Assembly (NCBI GenBank): GCA_023264735.1
Contig: JAHFVD010000022.1
Span: forward strand, 1 to 37,734
From: Mycobacterium sp.
GTDB lineage: Bacteria; Actinomycetota; Actinomycetes; Mycobacteriales; Mycobacteriaceae
Length of the DNA stretch: 37,734 nt
Direction: 5' to 3'
Numbering within the stretch: position 1 is the first letter of the stretch; the number at the start of each line of letters is the position of its first letter. Below, in pieces: positions 20,505 to 29,963 of the stretch. Under the pieces are notes generated by a model. The model worked only from the letters and a program-made list of their open reading frames with translations, was not told the DNA's origin and made no database searches. Both the position numbers and the translations under genes were made by a program.

Positions 20505-21095
20505 ATGCGGCGCCGACGTGGTACCGAACTCGGGGCCGCGATCCAGGCTGCGGTCTTGGAACTCCTGGTCAGCGGGGGCGCTGGCGCGGTGACGATGGAA
20601 GCCGTGGCCACCGCGGCGCGCACCAGCAAGCCTGTGCTCTACCGGCGCTGGCCCGACCGCGCCGCACTACTGCGAGCCACCTTGTTGCAGACCGCCACCA
20701 CCGCGATCCCCAGCGACGACACCGGCAGCTACCGGGGCGACATGCTCGCGATATTGCGGGGCTGGACCGCGCTGTTCAGCGGCGAGGGCGCGCCCGCGAT
20801 CCGCGCCATCGTCGCTGCGATGGCACAGGACGACGAGCTGGCCAGCGCCTTCCGCGACGATGTGATCGGCTGGCGCAAACAGGAGATGTCGGCATTGTTG
20901 GAGCGCGGGATCGCGCGTGGCGACGTCCGCGCCGACGTTCCCGTCGACATCGCCCGCGAACTGGGCCAGAGCGTCTTGTGGCACCGGTTGTTGATCACCG
21001 GTGACCCGATCGACGACGACCTGGTCGTCCGGCTCGTCGACGACGTGCTCGTCCCGTTCGTCAGCCCGCGGAGCCCTACTACGGCACGTAGTTAG
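20505..21095 (+). CDS. TetR/AcrR family transcriptional regulator
   Basis: A 196-residue TetR-family repressor. The HTH is AVTMEAVATAARTSKPVLYRRW (about 28-49), with the typical PVLYRRWPDRAALL recognition-helix end. The C-terminal domain (residues 60-190) is helical and fits the AcrR-type ligand-binding fold; the ligand is unknown. The ATG follows GAAAGGGG by 4 bases. Two repeats that look like its operators lie in the gap to the divergent DAPG-hydrolase-like gene, so it probably controls that gene and itself. M. tuberculosis has nothing between Rv1457c and ctaA that I recall, so this pair is probably an accessory insertion. Confidence 0.88.
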   Translation: MRRRRGTELGAAIQAAVLELLVSGGAGAVTMEAVATAARTSKPVLYRRWPDRAALLRATLLQTATTAIPSDDTGSYRGDMLAILRGWTALFSGEGAPAIRAIVAAMAQDDELASAFRDDVIGWRKQEMSALLERGIARGDVRADVPVDIARELGQSVLWHRLLITGDPIDDDLVVRLVDDVLVPFVSPRSPTTARS

Positions 21096-21103
21096 TCGTC
21101 CTC

Positions 21104-21109
21104 TACGAT
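21104..21109 (+). promoter_or_regulatory. candidate -10 box of ctaA
   Basis: TACGAT fits TANNNT and ends 6 bases before the GTG at 21116; no ribosome binding site is visible. A leaderless ctaA transcript is likely. Inferred from spacing. Confidence 0.4.
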
Positions 21110-21115
21110 CGGGCC

Positions 21116-22072
21116 GTGCCCGTCGGACGGTTTTTCCTGCGGCTGGTGGACCTGCTGCCACTGCCGAGCCAGCGCGCCCAGCGCATCATCGCCGCCGCGG
21201 TCATCCTCACCCAGGGCGGTATCGCCGTCACCGGCGCGATCGTCCGGGTGACCGCATCCGGGCTCGGCTGCCCGACCTGGCCACAATGTTTCCCCGGCAG
21301 TTTCGTTCCGGTCCCGCACGCCGAAGTGCCCGGCATCCATCAGGCCGTCGAGTTCGGCAACCGGATGATCACCTTCCTGGTCGTCATCACCGCGATCCTG
21401 GCCGTCCTGGCCGTGACCCGTGCCCGGCGCCGCCGCGAGGTGCTGGTCTACGCCTGGCTGATGCCGGCGTCGACGGTGCTGCAGGCCGTGCTGGGCGGCA
21501 TCACCGTGCTGACCGGGCTGGCCTGGTGGACGGTCGCGATCCATCTGCTGGTCTCGATGGCGATGGTGTGGCTGGCCACGCTGCTTTACGTGAAGATCGG
21601 CGAGCCCGACGACGGCCTGCCCACGGTTCTGGTGCCCAAGCCGCTGCGGCATCTGACCCTGCTCGGCGCGGTCACGCTGGCCGCGACGCTGGTGACCGGC
21701 ACGCTGGTGACCGCTGCGGGTCCGCACGCCGGCGACAAGAGCCCGCAGCGCGCCGTGCCGCGGCTCGAGGTGGAGATCCTCACGCTCGTGCACATGCACT
21801 CGACGCTGCTGATCGCCTACCTGGCGCTGCTGGTCGGGCTGGCGGCCGGCCTGCAGGCGGTGTTCGTCCCGCGGCTGATCATGCGGCGGCTGGCGGTGCT
21901 GGTCGCCCTGGTGCTGGCCCAGGGGTTGATCGGCGCGGTGCAGTTCTTCACCGGCGTGCCCGCCGCACTGGTGGCCCTGCACGTCGCGGGTGCGGCGGCA
22001 GCCACCGCCGCCACCGCCGCGCTATGGGCGTCGATGCGACAGCGGACCGAGCCCAAGACGCTCGCAGGCTGA
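21116..22072 (+). CDS. ctaA: heme A synthase CtaA
   Basis: A 318-residue membrane protein of the COX15/CtaA family, with eight hydrophobic helices. It oxidises heme O to heme A for cytochrome aa3 oxidase. Candidate heme-ligand regions are IHQAVEFGNRM (His75), WWTVAIHLLVSM, LVHMHSTLLIAY and ALVALHVAGA. The paired cysteines in GLGCPTWPQCFPG (Cys52, Cys58) are the external loop pair seen in Gram-positive CtaA. It corresponds to Rv1456c. The last 51 bases overlap, in the opposite direction, the end of the ATP-grasp gene. Confidence 0.92.
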   Translation: MPVGRFFLRLVDLLPLPSQRAQRIIAAAVILTQGGIAVTGAIVRVTASGLGCPTWPQCFPGSFVPVPHAEVPGIHQAVEFGNRMITFLVVITAILAVLAVTRARRRREVLVYAWLMPASTVLQAVLGGITVLTGLAWWTVAIHLLVSMAMVWLATLLYVKIGEPDDGLPTVLVPKPLRHLTLLGAVTLAATLVTGTLVTAAGPHAGDKSPQRAVPRLEVEILTLVHMHSTLLIAYLALLVGLAAGLQAVFVPRLIMRRLAVLVALVLAQGLIGAVQFFTGVPAALVALHVAGAAAATAATAALWASMRQRTEPKTLAG

Positions 22073-22972
22073 CTCGACCGCCAGCGCGAACGTCCGCTGC
22101 TGTAGCTCGCGGGTGGTCTCGTCGAGCTGAAGCCAGCCCAGCCCCGGCTCGATCACCTCGAGCTCTAGCAGCACCGGATTATCCGCGCCCCCAATGAGAT
22201 CCACGCGGGCGTAGAGCAGCTCGGTGGTGGCGATGCCCAGGTGTCCACACGCGGCCTCCAGCGCCGCGACGCCGACATCCCACATCGCGAAGTCGGGATC
22301 GGCCGATGTCAGTTTCTCGGCGACGTAGGTGCCCGACTCGTCGAGGGTGGCCACCTCGCCTTCGGGCGGCAGCATCGGGCCCTTGGTGAAGGCATGCGAC
22401 TGCCGGCCGCCGAGGAATACCAGAGCGGTCTCCCCCGCTTCGACGCGGGCGTCGTACGGCTGCACCAACGCGGTACGCCCGGAGTCCTGCAGGGCGGCGA
22501 CGTGCGCGCGGGCGGCGGCATGGTCGACGAACCGGCCGGTGTCGATCGAGCCCGCGCCGATCGCGGGTTTGACCACGATCTCGCCCTTGGGCAGCTTGAC
22601 CTTCTGGCCGGGCTCGAAGAAATACGACGACAGCGTGGGCACGCCCGCTTCGGCAAGGTCCTGCAGATAGTGCTTGTCGCTGTTCCACGCCACCACCGGC
22701 GGCGCGTTCAGCAGGTTGCGCACCCGGGCGGTCCAGGCCAGGAACTCGTCGCGGCGCTCGGCGTAATCCCATGCCGCACGCAGGATCACGAGGTCGGCAG
22801 CCTCGGTCTGCGGATCGTCCCAGGACAGCCACCGGGCGTGCAGCCCACGATGGCGCAGCGCCTCGATCAGGCCGTCGTCGTCGCCGTCGCCGGAGACCAG
22901 CTGCGGACATCCGGCCAGCACGATGCTCGGGTGGAAGACATCGGGACGTGCCAACTTCGAGGGTGGAGTCAC
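22022..22972 (-). CDS. ATP-grasp domain protein
   Basis: A 316-residue soluble protein with an ATP-grasp ligase fold. The N-terminal Rossmann-like part includes LVILRAAWDYAERRDEFLAW; then come VVAWNSDKHYLQDLAEAGVP, KGEIVVKPAIGAGSIDTGRF (ATP-binding Lys), ALVQPYDARVEAGETALVFL (hinge) and the Mg-binding end ARVDLIGG...LLELEVIEPG. Relatives include RimK/glutathione synthetase-like ligases, but the substrate is unknown. GTG at 22972 is preferred: TATCAT lies 7 bases upstream, the frame further upstream runs into the divergent qor gene, and the length suits the family. The 3' end overlaps ctaA by 51 bases. Confidence 0.82.
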   Translation of the reverse strand: MTPPSKLARPDVFHPSIVLAGCPQLVSGDGDDDGLIEALRHRGLHARWLSWDDPQTEAADLVILRAAWDYAERRDEFLAWTARVRNLLNAPPVVAWNSDKHYLQDLAEAGVPTLSSYFFEPGQKVKLPKGEIVVKPAIGAGSIDTGRFVDHAAARAHVAALQDSGRTALVQPYDARVEAGETALVFLGGRQSHAFTKGPMLPPEGEVATLDESGTYVAEKLTSADPDFAMWDVGVAALEAACGHLGIATTELLYARVDLIGGADNPVLLELEVIEPGLGWLQLDETTRELQQRTFALAVESACERLGLGPLSHRRP

Positions 22973-22978
22973 AGCGGG

Positions 22979-22985
22979 GATGATA
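22979..22985. promoter_or_regulatory. possible shared -10 element for the ATP-grasp gene and qor
   Basis: The starts of these divergent genes are only 18 bases apart. On the minus strand TATCAT (22980-22985) ends 7 bases before the GTG at 22972. On the plus strand GATGAT (22979-22984) ends 6 bases before the ATG at 22991. One nearly symmetrical element may thus serve both directions. Inferred from spacing. Confidence 0.4.
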
Positions 22986-22990
22986 GTGAC

Positions 22991-23965
22991 ATGCACGCAA
23001 TCGAAGTCGCCGAGACGGGCGGTCCCGAGGTCCTGAACTACGTCGAGAAGCCGAAACCCGAACCCGTCGCAGGAGAGGTGCTCATCGAGGCCCACGCGAT
23101 CGGCGTCAACTACATCGACACCTATTTCCGCTCTGGTCTCTACCCGCGGGAGCTGCCCTTCGTGCTAGGCACCGAGGTGTGCGGGACGGTGGCCGCCGTC
23201 GGCAACGACGTCGCCGCGATCAAGCCCGGTGACCGGGTGGTGACCGCTGCCGCCGTCGGCGCGTATGCCGACTTCTGCGTCGCATCAGCCGATTTCGTCG
23301 CGTACGTGCCCGACAACGTCGCATCGGACGCGGTCGCCTCGGCCCTGCTCAAGGGGATGACCGCGCACTACCTGATCAAGTCGGTGTATCCGGTACAGGC
23401 TCGCGATTTCGTGCTCGTGCACGCCGGGGCGGGCGGTGTCGGACTGATCCTCACCCAGTGGGCGACCAGCCTGGGCGCGCGAGTGATCACCACGGCCTCC
23501 GGCCCGGAGAAGGCCGAGCTGTCGCGGCAGGCCGGGGCGATCGACGTGCTCGACTACCCCGAGGAGCCCGCCGATTTCGCCGCCACGATCCGCGAGCTCA
23601 CCAACGGCCACGGGGTCGCCGCGGTGTACGACGGGGTCGGCAAGACCACGTTCGACGCCAGCCTGGCGAGCCTGGCCGTTCGCGGCACGCTGGCCCTGTT
23701 CGGCGCCTCCAGCGGACCGGTGCCGCCGGTCGACCCGCAGCGACTCAACGCCGCCGGATCGGTGTACCTGACCCGGCCCAACCTCGCCCATTTCACCCGC
23801 ACACCGGATGAATTCGCTTGGCGAGCAGGTGAATTGCTGGACGCGATCTCGACAGGATCGATCACGATCACCGTCGGCGGCCACTACCCGCTGGCCGAGG
23901 CCGCCCAGGCGCACCGCGATCTGCAGGGCCGGAAAACCACCGGCTCGATCGTGCTGCTGCCTTAG
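22991..23965 (+). CDS. qor: quinone oxidoreductase / zeta-crystallin-like
   Basis: A 324-residue zinc-free medium-chain dehydrogenase/reductase of the QOR type. The N-terminal GroES-like part includes EAHAIGVNYIDTYFRSGLYP, where the NYIDTYxRxGxYP motif is the QOR signature. The NADPH-binding motif is VHAGAGGVGLILTQWA, followed by DYPEEPADFAATIRELTNG and GTLALFGASSGPVPP. Such enzymes reduce quinones or enones with NADPH. It corresponds to Rv1454c. The start is 18 bases from the divergent ATP-grasp gene. The TAG stop falls in the first copy of a 14-base tandem duplication. Confidence 0.92.
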   Translation: MHAIEVAETGGPEVLNYVEKPKPEPVAGEVLIEAHAIGVNYIDTYFRSGLYPRELPFVLGTEVCGTVAAVGNDVAAIKPGDRVVTAAAVGAYADFCVASADFVAYVPDNVASDAVASALLKGMTAHYLIKSVYPVQARDFVLVHAGAGGVGLILTQWATSLGARVITTASGPEKAELSRQAGAIDVLDYPEEPADFAATIRELTNGHGVAAVYDGVGKTTFDASLASLAVRGTLALFGASSGPVPPVDPQRLNAAGSVYLTRPNLAHFTRTPDEFAWRAGELLDAISTGSITITVGGHYPLAEAAQAHRDLQGRKTTGSIVLLP

Positions 23966-23987
23966 AACAGCGGCCTTAGAACAGCGG
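23960..23987. repeat. 14-bp tandem duplication at a convergent gene junction
   Basis: CCTTAGAACAGCGG occurs twice head to tail (23960-23973 and 23974-23987) without mismatch. The first copy holds the qor stop (TAG, 23963-23965), the second the ctaB stop (TAA on the minus strand, 23976-23978). A single copy could have supplied both stops, so this looks like a recent slippage duplication. Confidence 0.85.
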
Positions 23988-24899
23988 AAGTGCCAGCACC
24001 GAATCGACGGCCAGCGCCACGAAGACCACGGCCAGGTAGTTGTTCGAATGCAAGAACAACTTCAGCGGCTTGACCGGGTTGCCGCGGCGCACCCCGGAGT
24101 GCAGGCGATGCGCCATCACCAGGAACCAGGCACCGGCCAGCGCGGCCACCGAGGCGTACAGCCAGCCCGCGGCCGGGACCAGCGCCAGCGTGGCCAGCAC
24201 CGTCAGCCAGGTGTAGATCAGGATCTGCTTGGTGACCTGCAGCTCGGTGGCGACCACCGGCAGCATCGGCACACCCGCGGCGGCGTAGTCGTCCTTGTAC
24301 TTCATCGCCAGTGCCCAGGTGTGCGGCGGCGTCCAGAAGAAGATGATCGCGAACATCACCAGCGCCTGCCAGCCGATCGTGTCGGTCACCGCCGACCAGC
24401 CGATCATCACCGGCATGCAGCCGGCCGCGCCGCCCCACACCACGTTCTGCGAGGTGCGACGCTTCAGCAGCAGGGTGTAGACCAGCACGTAGAAGGCGAT
24501 GGTGGCCCCGGCCAGGTGCGCCGAGAGCATGTTGGTCGTCCACCACAGCCAGAAGAACGACGCCACCGACAGCGCCAGTCCGAAGACCAGCGCGTGACTG
24601 CGCGGAACGGTGGCCCTGGCCAGCGGGCGGCGCTCGGTGCGCTTCATCTTCTTGTCGATGTCGGCGTCGGCCACGCAGTTCAGCGTGTTGGCGCCCGCCG
24701 CGGCCAGCAGGCCGCCGAACAGGGTGTTGAAAATCAGCGGGAGATCGACGGTGCCGCGGCCGGCCAGCAGCATGGCCGGAATGGTGGTGACGAGCAGCAG
24801 CTCGATGACGCGCGGCTTGGTCAGTGCCAGGTAGCCGAGGAGCCTGTCGCGGAATCGAACCGGCGCCCCGTCAACGAGGTGCACTTCGCGAACTCTCAC
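23976..24899 (-). CDS. ctaB: protoheme IX farnesyltransferase (heme O synthase)
   Basis: A 307-residue UbiA-family prenyltransferase with eight to nine hydrophobic helices. It converts protoheme to heme O, the substrate of CtaA encoded nearby. The first prenyl-diphosphate motif is [18 protein letters not shown] (residues 71-88), and the second motif region is [36 protein letters not shown] is the family N-terminus. It corresponds to Rv1451. GTG at 24899 has AGGAG 8-9 bases upstream; the longer open frame upstream lacks such a site. The gene is divergent from tkt, with a 247-base gap. Confidence 0.93.
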   Translation of the reverse strand: MRVREVHLVDGAPVRFRDRLLGYLALTKPRVIELLLVTTIPAMLLAGRGTVDLPLIFNTLFGGLLAAAGANTLNCVADADIDKKMKRTERRPLARATVPRSHALVFGLALSVASFFWLWWTTNMLSAHLAGATIAFYVLVYTLLLKRRTSQNVVWGGAAGCMPVMIGWSAVTDTIGWQALVMFAIIFFWTPPHTWALAMKYKDDYAAAGVPMLPVVATELQVTKQILIYTWLTVLATLALVPAAGWLYASVAALAGAWFLVMAHRLHSGVRRGNPVKPLKLFLHSNNYLAVVFVALAVDSVLALPLF

Positions 24900-25146
24900 G
24901 CAACCGACTCCTGACACACGGCAATGCCGACGATCTACTACAGAGGATGGTAGACGCCGCCGTTGCACTATCAGAACCGAAGGGTCGATTCACGGCGATT
25001 CCATCGTGATGACACAGTTTCAGGTGTAGAGCTTCACCGGCGGGTAACGCTGGTCGCAGCACTCTGCAGCAAGGGACCGACCGGCATTAGGGTGAAGAAG
25101 ACCACCCCAGCTTGCCAGCCCACCTGACGATGCCAGGAGCGAGTTA
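24900..25146. other. intergenic region between ctaB and tkt
   Basis: This 247-base gap must hold promoters for the divergent ctaB and pentose-phosphate operon. AGGAG at 25136-25140 is the tkt ribosome binding site. A GTG-ATGA-CAC element near 25006-25015 resembles a CRP-like half-palindrome but is too short to assign. I could not place -10 boxes with confidence, and no RNA gene is evident. Confidence 0.5.
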
Positions 25147-27240
25147 GTGACAACTGTCGAAGAGATTGCCGCGCTGACCCAGCCGCACCACCCCGAGGAC
25201 TGGACGGAGGTCGATTCGCAAGCCGTCGACACCGTGCGCGTCCTGGCCGCCGATGCGGTCCAGAAGGTCGGCAACGGGCATCCGGGTACCGCGATGAGCC
25301 TGGCTCCCCTGGCTTACACGCTGTTCCAGCGAGAGATGCGGCATGACCCGAGCGACACCCATTGGCTGGGCCGGGACCGGTTCGTCCTGTCCTGCGGGCA
25401 CAGCAGCCTGACCCTGTACCTGCAGCTGTATCTCGGCGGGTTCGGCCTGGAGCTCTCCGATATCGAGTCGCTGCGCACGTGGGGTTCGAAGACACCGGGC
25501 CACCCGGAATTCCGGCACACCAAGGGTGTGGAGATCACCACCGGTCCGTTGGGCCAGGGCCTGGCCTCGGCGGTCGGGATGGCGATGGCGTCGCGCTACG
25601 AGCGCGGGCTGTTCGACCCGGACGCTCCCGCGGGCACCAGTCCGTTCGACCACTACATCTACGTGATCGCCTCCGACGGCGACATGGAAGAGGGCGTCAC
25701 CTCCGAGGCGTCGTCGCTGGCCGGCACGCAGCAGCTGGGCAACCTGATTGTGTTCTGGGACAACAACGAGATCTCGATCGAGCACAACACCAACATCGCG
25801 TTCACCGAGGACACTCCCGCGCGTTATGAGGCCTACGGGTGGCACGTCCAGGTCGTCGAGGGCGGCGAGAACGTCGTCGGCATCCAGCACGCGATCGAGG
25901 AAGCCAAGAAGGTCACCGACAAGCCGTCGTTCATCGCGGTGCGCACGATCATCGGCTACCCGGCGCCCACCAAGATGAACACCGGCGGTGTGCACGGGTC
26001 GGCGCTGGGTGCCGACGAGGTCGCGGCCACCAAGAAGGTGCTGGGCTTCGATCCGGAGAAGTCCTTCGAGGTGCGCGACGAGGTGATCGCTCACACCCGC
26101 AAACTCGTCGACCGGGGCCGGGAGGCTCACAAGAAGTGGCAGGGCGAGTTCGACGCCTGGGCCGAGCGGGAACCGGAGCGCAAGGCCCTGCTGGACCGGC
26201 TGCTGGCGCAGGAGTTGCCCGACGGCTGGGATGCCGACATCACCTACTGGGAGCCGGGTTCCAAGCCGCTGGCCACCCGCGCCGCCTTCGGCAAGGTGCT
26301 CAACGACGTCGCTCCGAAGCTCCCCGAACTCTGGGGCGGCTCCGCGGATCTGGCCGGCAGCAACAACACCACCATCGAGGGTGTGAAATCGTTTGGCCCG
26401 CCGTCGATCTCGACGGAGGACTACACCGCCGACTGGTACGGCCGGGTGCTGCACTTCGGCATCCGCGAGCACGCGATGGGCTCGATCCTGTCCGGCATCG
26501 TGCTGCACGGACCGACCCGCGCGTTCGGCGGCACGTTCATGCAGTTCTCGGACTACATGCGCCCGGCGGTCCGGCTGGCCGCGCTGATGGACATCGACCC
26601 GATCTACATCTGGACCCACGACTCGATCGGTCTTGGCGAGGACGGCCCGACGCATCAGCCCATCGAGCATCTGGCCGCGTTGCGTGCGATCCCTCGGCTG
26701 TCGGTGGTGCGTCCGGGTGACCCGAACGAGACCGCCTACGCGTGGCGCAGCATCATCGAGCGCGGAAACACCAGTGGCCCGGTCGGTTTCGTCCTGACCC
26801 GCCAGGGCATCCCGGTGCTGGAAGGCACCCGCTCTGACGGCGTGGCCAAGGGCGGCTACGTGCTGGGCGGCGGTAATCCCGCTGACGACGCCGACGTGAT
26901 CATCATCGGCACCGGCTCCGAACTGCAGCTCGCGGTCGAGGCCCAGAAGCTGTTGGCAGCCAAGGACATCAGGGCCTACGTCGTGTCGATGCCCTGTGTC
27001 GAGTGGTTCGAGTCGCAACCGCAGGAGTACCGCGACAGCGTGCTGCCGCCGGACGTGTCCGCTCGCGTTGCCGTGGAAGCGGGTGTCGCGCAGAGTTGGT
27101 ACAAGATCGTCGGCGACACCGGCGAGATCGTGTCCATCGAGCACTACGGCGAGTCCGCCGATGACAAGACCCTGTTCCGCGAGTTCGGGTTCACCCCCGA
27201 GGCAGTCGCCGCGGCCGCGGAACGCGCAATCGACAACTGA
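25147..27240 (+). CDS. tkt: transketolase
   Basis: A 697-residue thiamine diphosphate enzyme moving two-carbon units in the non-oxidative pentose-phosphate pathway. The ThDP-Mg motif runs from IASDGDMEEG (176-183) to VFWDNNEISIE (205-207 for DNN). Other marks are AVQKVGNGHPGTAMSLAP, the central pyrimidine-domain DYTADWYGRVLHFGIREHAMG with the catalytic Glu in GIREHAM, and DSIGLGEDGPTHQPIEHL. The GTG start has AGGAG 6 bases upstream. It is the first gene of the tkt-tal-zwf-opcA-pgl operon; tal follows after 30 bases. Confidence 0.96.
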   Translation: MTTVEEIAALTQPHHPEDWTEVDSQAVDTVRVLAADAVQKVGNGHPGTAMSLAPLAYTLFQREMRHDPSDTHWLGRDRFVLSCGHSSLTLYLQLYLGGFGLELSDIESLRTWGSKTPGHPEFRHTKGVEITTGPLGQGLASAVGMAMASRYERGLFDPDAPAGTSPFDHYIYVIASDGDMEEGVTSEASSLAGTQQLGNLIVFWDNNEISIEHNTNIAFTEDTPARYEAYGWHVQVVEGGENVVGIQHAIEEAKKVTDKPSFIAVRTIIGYPAPTKMNTGGVHGSALGADEVAATKKVLGFDPEKSFEVRDEVIAHTRKLVDRGREAHKKWQGEFDAWAEREPERKALLDRLLAQELPDGWDADITYWEPGSKPLATRAAFGKVLNDVAPKLPELWGGSADLAGSNNTTIEGVKSFGPPSISTEDYTADWYGRVLHFGIREHAMGSILSGIVLHGPTRAFGGTFMQFSDYMRPAVRLAALMDIDPIYIWTHDSIGLGEDGPTHQPIEHLAALRAIPRLSVVRPGDPNETAYAWRSIIERGNTSGPVGFVLTRQGIPVLEGTRSDGVAKGGYVLGGGNPADDADVIIIGTGSELQLAVEAQKLLAAKDIRAYVVSMPCVEWFESQPQEYRDSVLPPDVSARVAVEAGVAQSWYKIVGDTGEIVSIEHYGESADDKTLFREFGFTPEAVAAAAERAIDN

Positions 27241-27270
27241 TCACCCGACATACAACGAGAGGCATCCGTC

Positions 27271-28389
27271 ATGGCGCAGAATCCCAACCTCGCGGCGCTG
27301 GCCGCCGCCGGCGTGTCCGTCTGGCTCGATGATTTATCCCGGACGCGGCTGCGGACCGGCAACCTGCAGGAGCTGATCGACACCCGCAGCGTGGTCGGTG
27401 TCACCACCAACCCGTCGATCTTCCAGGCCGCGCTCTCGCACGGCGATGCCTACGACGCACAGGTTTCCGAGCTCGCCGAGCGCGGCGCCGACGTCGACGC
27501 CACCATCCGCACGGTCACCACGGACGACGTCCGCGAGGCCTGCGACGTCCTGCGCCCGCAGTGGGAGTCCTCCGACGGGATCGACGGACGGGTCTCGATC
27601 GAGGTCGACCCACGGCTGGCACACGACACCGACAAGACCGTGCTGCAGGCCATCGAGCTGTGGAAGATCGTCGACCGGCCGAACCTGTTGATCAAGATCC
27701 CCGCCACCAAGGCAGGCCTGCCCGCGATCACCGCGGTTCTGGCCGAGGGCATTTCGGTCAACGTGACGCTGATCTTCTCGGTGGACCGCCATCGCGAGGT
27801 CATCGACGCCTACCTGGCTGGGCTGGAAGCCGCCAAGCAGGCCGGTCACGACCTATCCAAGATCCATTCGGTCGCTTCGTTTTTCGTGTCTCGGGTGGAC
27901 ACCGAGATCGACAAGCGGTTGGAGGCCATCGGTTCCGACGAGGCGCTGGCGCTGCGCGGGCAGGCCGGCGTGGCCAATGCGCGGCTGGCCTACGCGGCCT
28001 ACGAGGAGGTGTTCGTCGGCGGTGAGCGCTTCGGCGCGCTGGCCGAGGCGGGTGCCCTGGTGCAGCGGCCGCTGTGGGCATCGACCGGTGTCAAGAACCC
28101 CGACTACTCCGACACCCTCTACGTCACCGAGCTGGTCGCTCCCAACACCGTGAACACCATGCCGGAGAAGACGATTGACGCGGTCGCCGACCACGGCGTT
28201 GTCACCGGCGACACCATCACGGGTACCGGCGCGGCCGCCCAGGAGGTGTTCGACAAGCTCAGTGCCGTCGGCATCGACCTGCCCGACGTGTTCGTGGTCC
28301 TGGAGGACGAGGGCGTGGACAAGTTCGAGAAGTCGTGGCAGGAACTGCTCGACGCAACCCAAGAACAGCTCGACGCCGCGGCCAAATGA
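27271..28389 (+). CDS. tal: transaldolase
   Basis: A 372-residue transaldolase that transfers dihydroxyacetone units between sedoheptulose 7-phosphate and glyceraldehyde 3-phosphate. The Schiff-base lysine is K142 in [12 protein letters not shown]. Other family segments are [15 protein letters not shown] (near 41-55), [14 protein letters not shown] and [20 protein letters not shown]. The ATG follows GAGAGG by about 6 bases. The stop overlaps the zwf start (ATGA). Confidence 0.96.
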   Translation: MAQNPNLAALAAAGVSVWLDDLSRTRLRTGNLQELIDTRSVVGVTTNPSIFQAALSHGDAYDAQVSELAERGADVDATIRTVTTDDVREACDVLRPQWESSDGIDGRVSIEVDPRLAHDTDKTVLQAIELWKIVDRPNLLIKIPATKAGLPAITAVLAEGISVNVTLIFSVDRHREVIDAYLAGLEAAKQAGHDLSKIHSVASFFVSRVDTEIDKRLEAIGSDEALALRGQAGVANARLAYAAYEEVFVGGERFGALAEAGALVQRPLWASTGVKNPDYSDTLYVTELVAPNTVNTMPEKTIDAVADHGVVTGDTITGTGAAAQEVFDKLSAVGIDLPDVFVVLEDEGVDKFEKSWQELLDATQEQLDAAAK

Positions 28390-29963
28390 CGGAACGTCCG
28401 GTACCCGGGCTCCTGACGCCGGCCCCTGACTCCTGGCACAACCCGCTGCGCGACAAGCGCGACAAGCGGATGCCGAGGATCGCCGGGCCATGCGCCGTGG
28501 TGATCTTCGGTGTGACAGGCGATCTCGCGCGCAAGAAGCTGATGCCCGCGATCTACGACCTGGCCAACCGTGGCCTGCTGCCGCCGTCGTTCTCCCTCGT
28601 CGGGTTCGCCCGACGGGACTGGAAGGACGAGGATTTCGGCGACATCGTCCACGACGCGGTCTGCCAGCATGCTCGCACCCCGTTCCGCCAGGAGGTGTGG
28701 GATCGGCTGGCCGAGGGGTTCCGCTTCGTCCAGGGCACCTTCGACGATCCGGCCTCGTTCACCCGGCTGTCCGAAACGCTGGAGAAACTCGACGTCGAGC
28801 GCGGTACCGGCGGCAATCATGCCTTCTACCTGTCGATTCCGCCGAATGCGTTCCCGGTCGTGTGCGAGGAGCTGAAGAAGTCCGAGCTGGCCCGCCAGCA
28901 GGACGGCCGCTGGAGCCGGGTGGTGATCGAGAAGCCGTTCGGGCACGACCTGCAAAGCGCCATCGAGCTCAACAAGGTCGTCAACAGCGTCTTCCCCGAG
29001 GAGTCGGTCTTCCGCATCGACCACTACCTCGGCAAGGAGACGGTGCAGAACATCATGGCGCTGCGCTTCGCCAACGAGCTGTTCGAGCCGATCTGGAACA
29101 GCCACTACGTCGACAGCGTGCAGATCACCATGGCCGAGGACATCGGCCTCGGTGGCCGCGGCGGCTATTACGACGGGATCGGTGCGGCGCGCGATGTCAT
29201 CCAGAATCACCTGATCCAGCTGCTCGCATTGACCGCGATGGAAGAGCCGGTCAGCTTCCATCCGCACGAGGTGACGGCGGAGAAGATCAAGGTGCTCTCG
29301 GCCACGTCGCTGGCCAAGCCGCTGGATCTGACCTCCTCGCGCGGTCAGTACACCTCCGGCTGGCAGGGTGGCGAGAAAGTCGTCGGCCTGCTCGACGAGG
29401 AGGGGTTCTCCAAGACCTCCACCACCGAGACGTTCGCCGCGATCACCCTGGAGGTCGACACCCGGCGATGGGCCGGTGTGCCGTTCTATCTGCGGACCGG
29501 AAAGCGGTTGGGCCGCAGAGTCACCGAGATCGCCTTGGTGTTCAAGCGGGCGCCGCATCTGCCGTTCGACGCCACCATGACCGAGGAGTTGGGCAAGAAC
29601 GCGTTGGTGATCCGCGTTCAGCCCGACGAGGGCATCACGCTGCGGTTCGGGTCGAAGGTCCCGGGCAGCGCGATGGAAGTCCGCGACGTCAACATGGACT
29701 TCTCCTACGGTTCGGCGTTCGCCGAGGATTCACCGGAGGCCTACGAGCGGCTGATCCTCGACGTGCTGCTCGGCGAGCCGTCGTTGTTCCCGGTCAACGC
29801 CGAGGTCGAATTGTCCTGGGAGATCCTCGATCCCGTGCTGGACTACTGGGCTCATGCTCAGGGGGCATCGGCGCACCCCGATCCCTACGAGTCGGGCACC
29901 TGGGGTCCGGACTCGGCGTTCGAGGTGCTGCAGCGGTCCGGCCGGGAATGGAGAAGGCCATGA
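28386..29963 (+). CDS. zwf: glucose-6-phosphate dehydrogenase
   Basis: A 525-residue enzyme making 6-phosphogluconolactone and NADPH. The coenzyme loop is [11 protein letters not shown] (41-51), EKPFGHD (182-188) contributes to the coenzyme/substrate site, and RIDHYLGKE (210-218) carries the substrate Lys and catalytic His. Other features are [20 protein letters not shown] and [16 protein letters not shown] at 28386 overlaps the tal stop; an upstream in-frame GTG lies inside tal and was not used. It corresponds to zwf2 (Rv1447c). The stop overlaps opcA. Confidence 0.96.
   Translation: MTERPVPGLLTPAPDSWHNPLRDKRDKRMPRIAGPCAVVIFGVTGDLARKKLMPAIYDLANRGLLPPSFSLVGFARRDWKDEDFGDIVHDAVCQHARTPFRQEVWDRLAEGFRFVQGTFDDPASFTRLSETLEKLDVERGTGGNHAFYLSIPPNAFPVVCEELKKSELARQQDGRWSRVVIEKPFGHDLQSAIELNKVVNSVFPEESVFRIDHYLGKETVQNIMALRFANELFEPIWNSHYVDSVQITMAEDIGLGGRGGYYDGIGAARDVIQNHLIQLLALTAMEEPVSFHPHEVTAEKIKVLSATSLAKPLDLTSSRGQYTSGWQGGEKVVGLLDEEGFSKTSTTETFAAITLEVDTRRWAGVPFYLRTGKRLGRRVTEIALVFKRAPHLPFDATMTEELGKNALVIRVQPDEGITLRFGSKVPGSAMEVRDVNMDFSYGSAFAEDSPEAYERLILDVLLGEPSLFPVNAEVELSWEILDPVLDYWAHAQGASAHPDPYESGTWGPDSAFEVLQRSGREWRRP

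Noticed and set aside
25006..25015. CRP-like GTG-ATGA-CAC element upstream of tkt
   Set aside because: Too short and with the wrong spacing for the mycobacterial CRP consensus TGTGA-N6-TCACA.
25144..27144. 666-codon open frame opposite transketolase
   Set aside because: Antisense shadow of tkt; no family motifs.
28490..29959. Long in-frame extension upstream of opcA
   Set aside because: Lies over zwf; the ATG at 29960 has a ribosome binding site and gives the family length.
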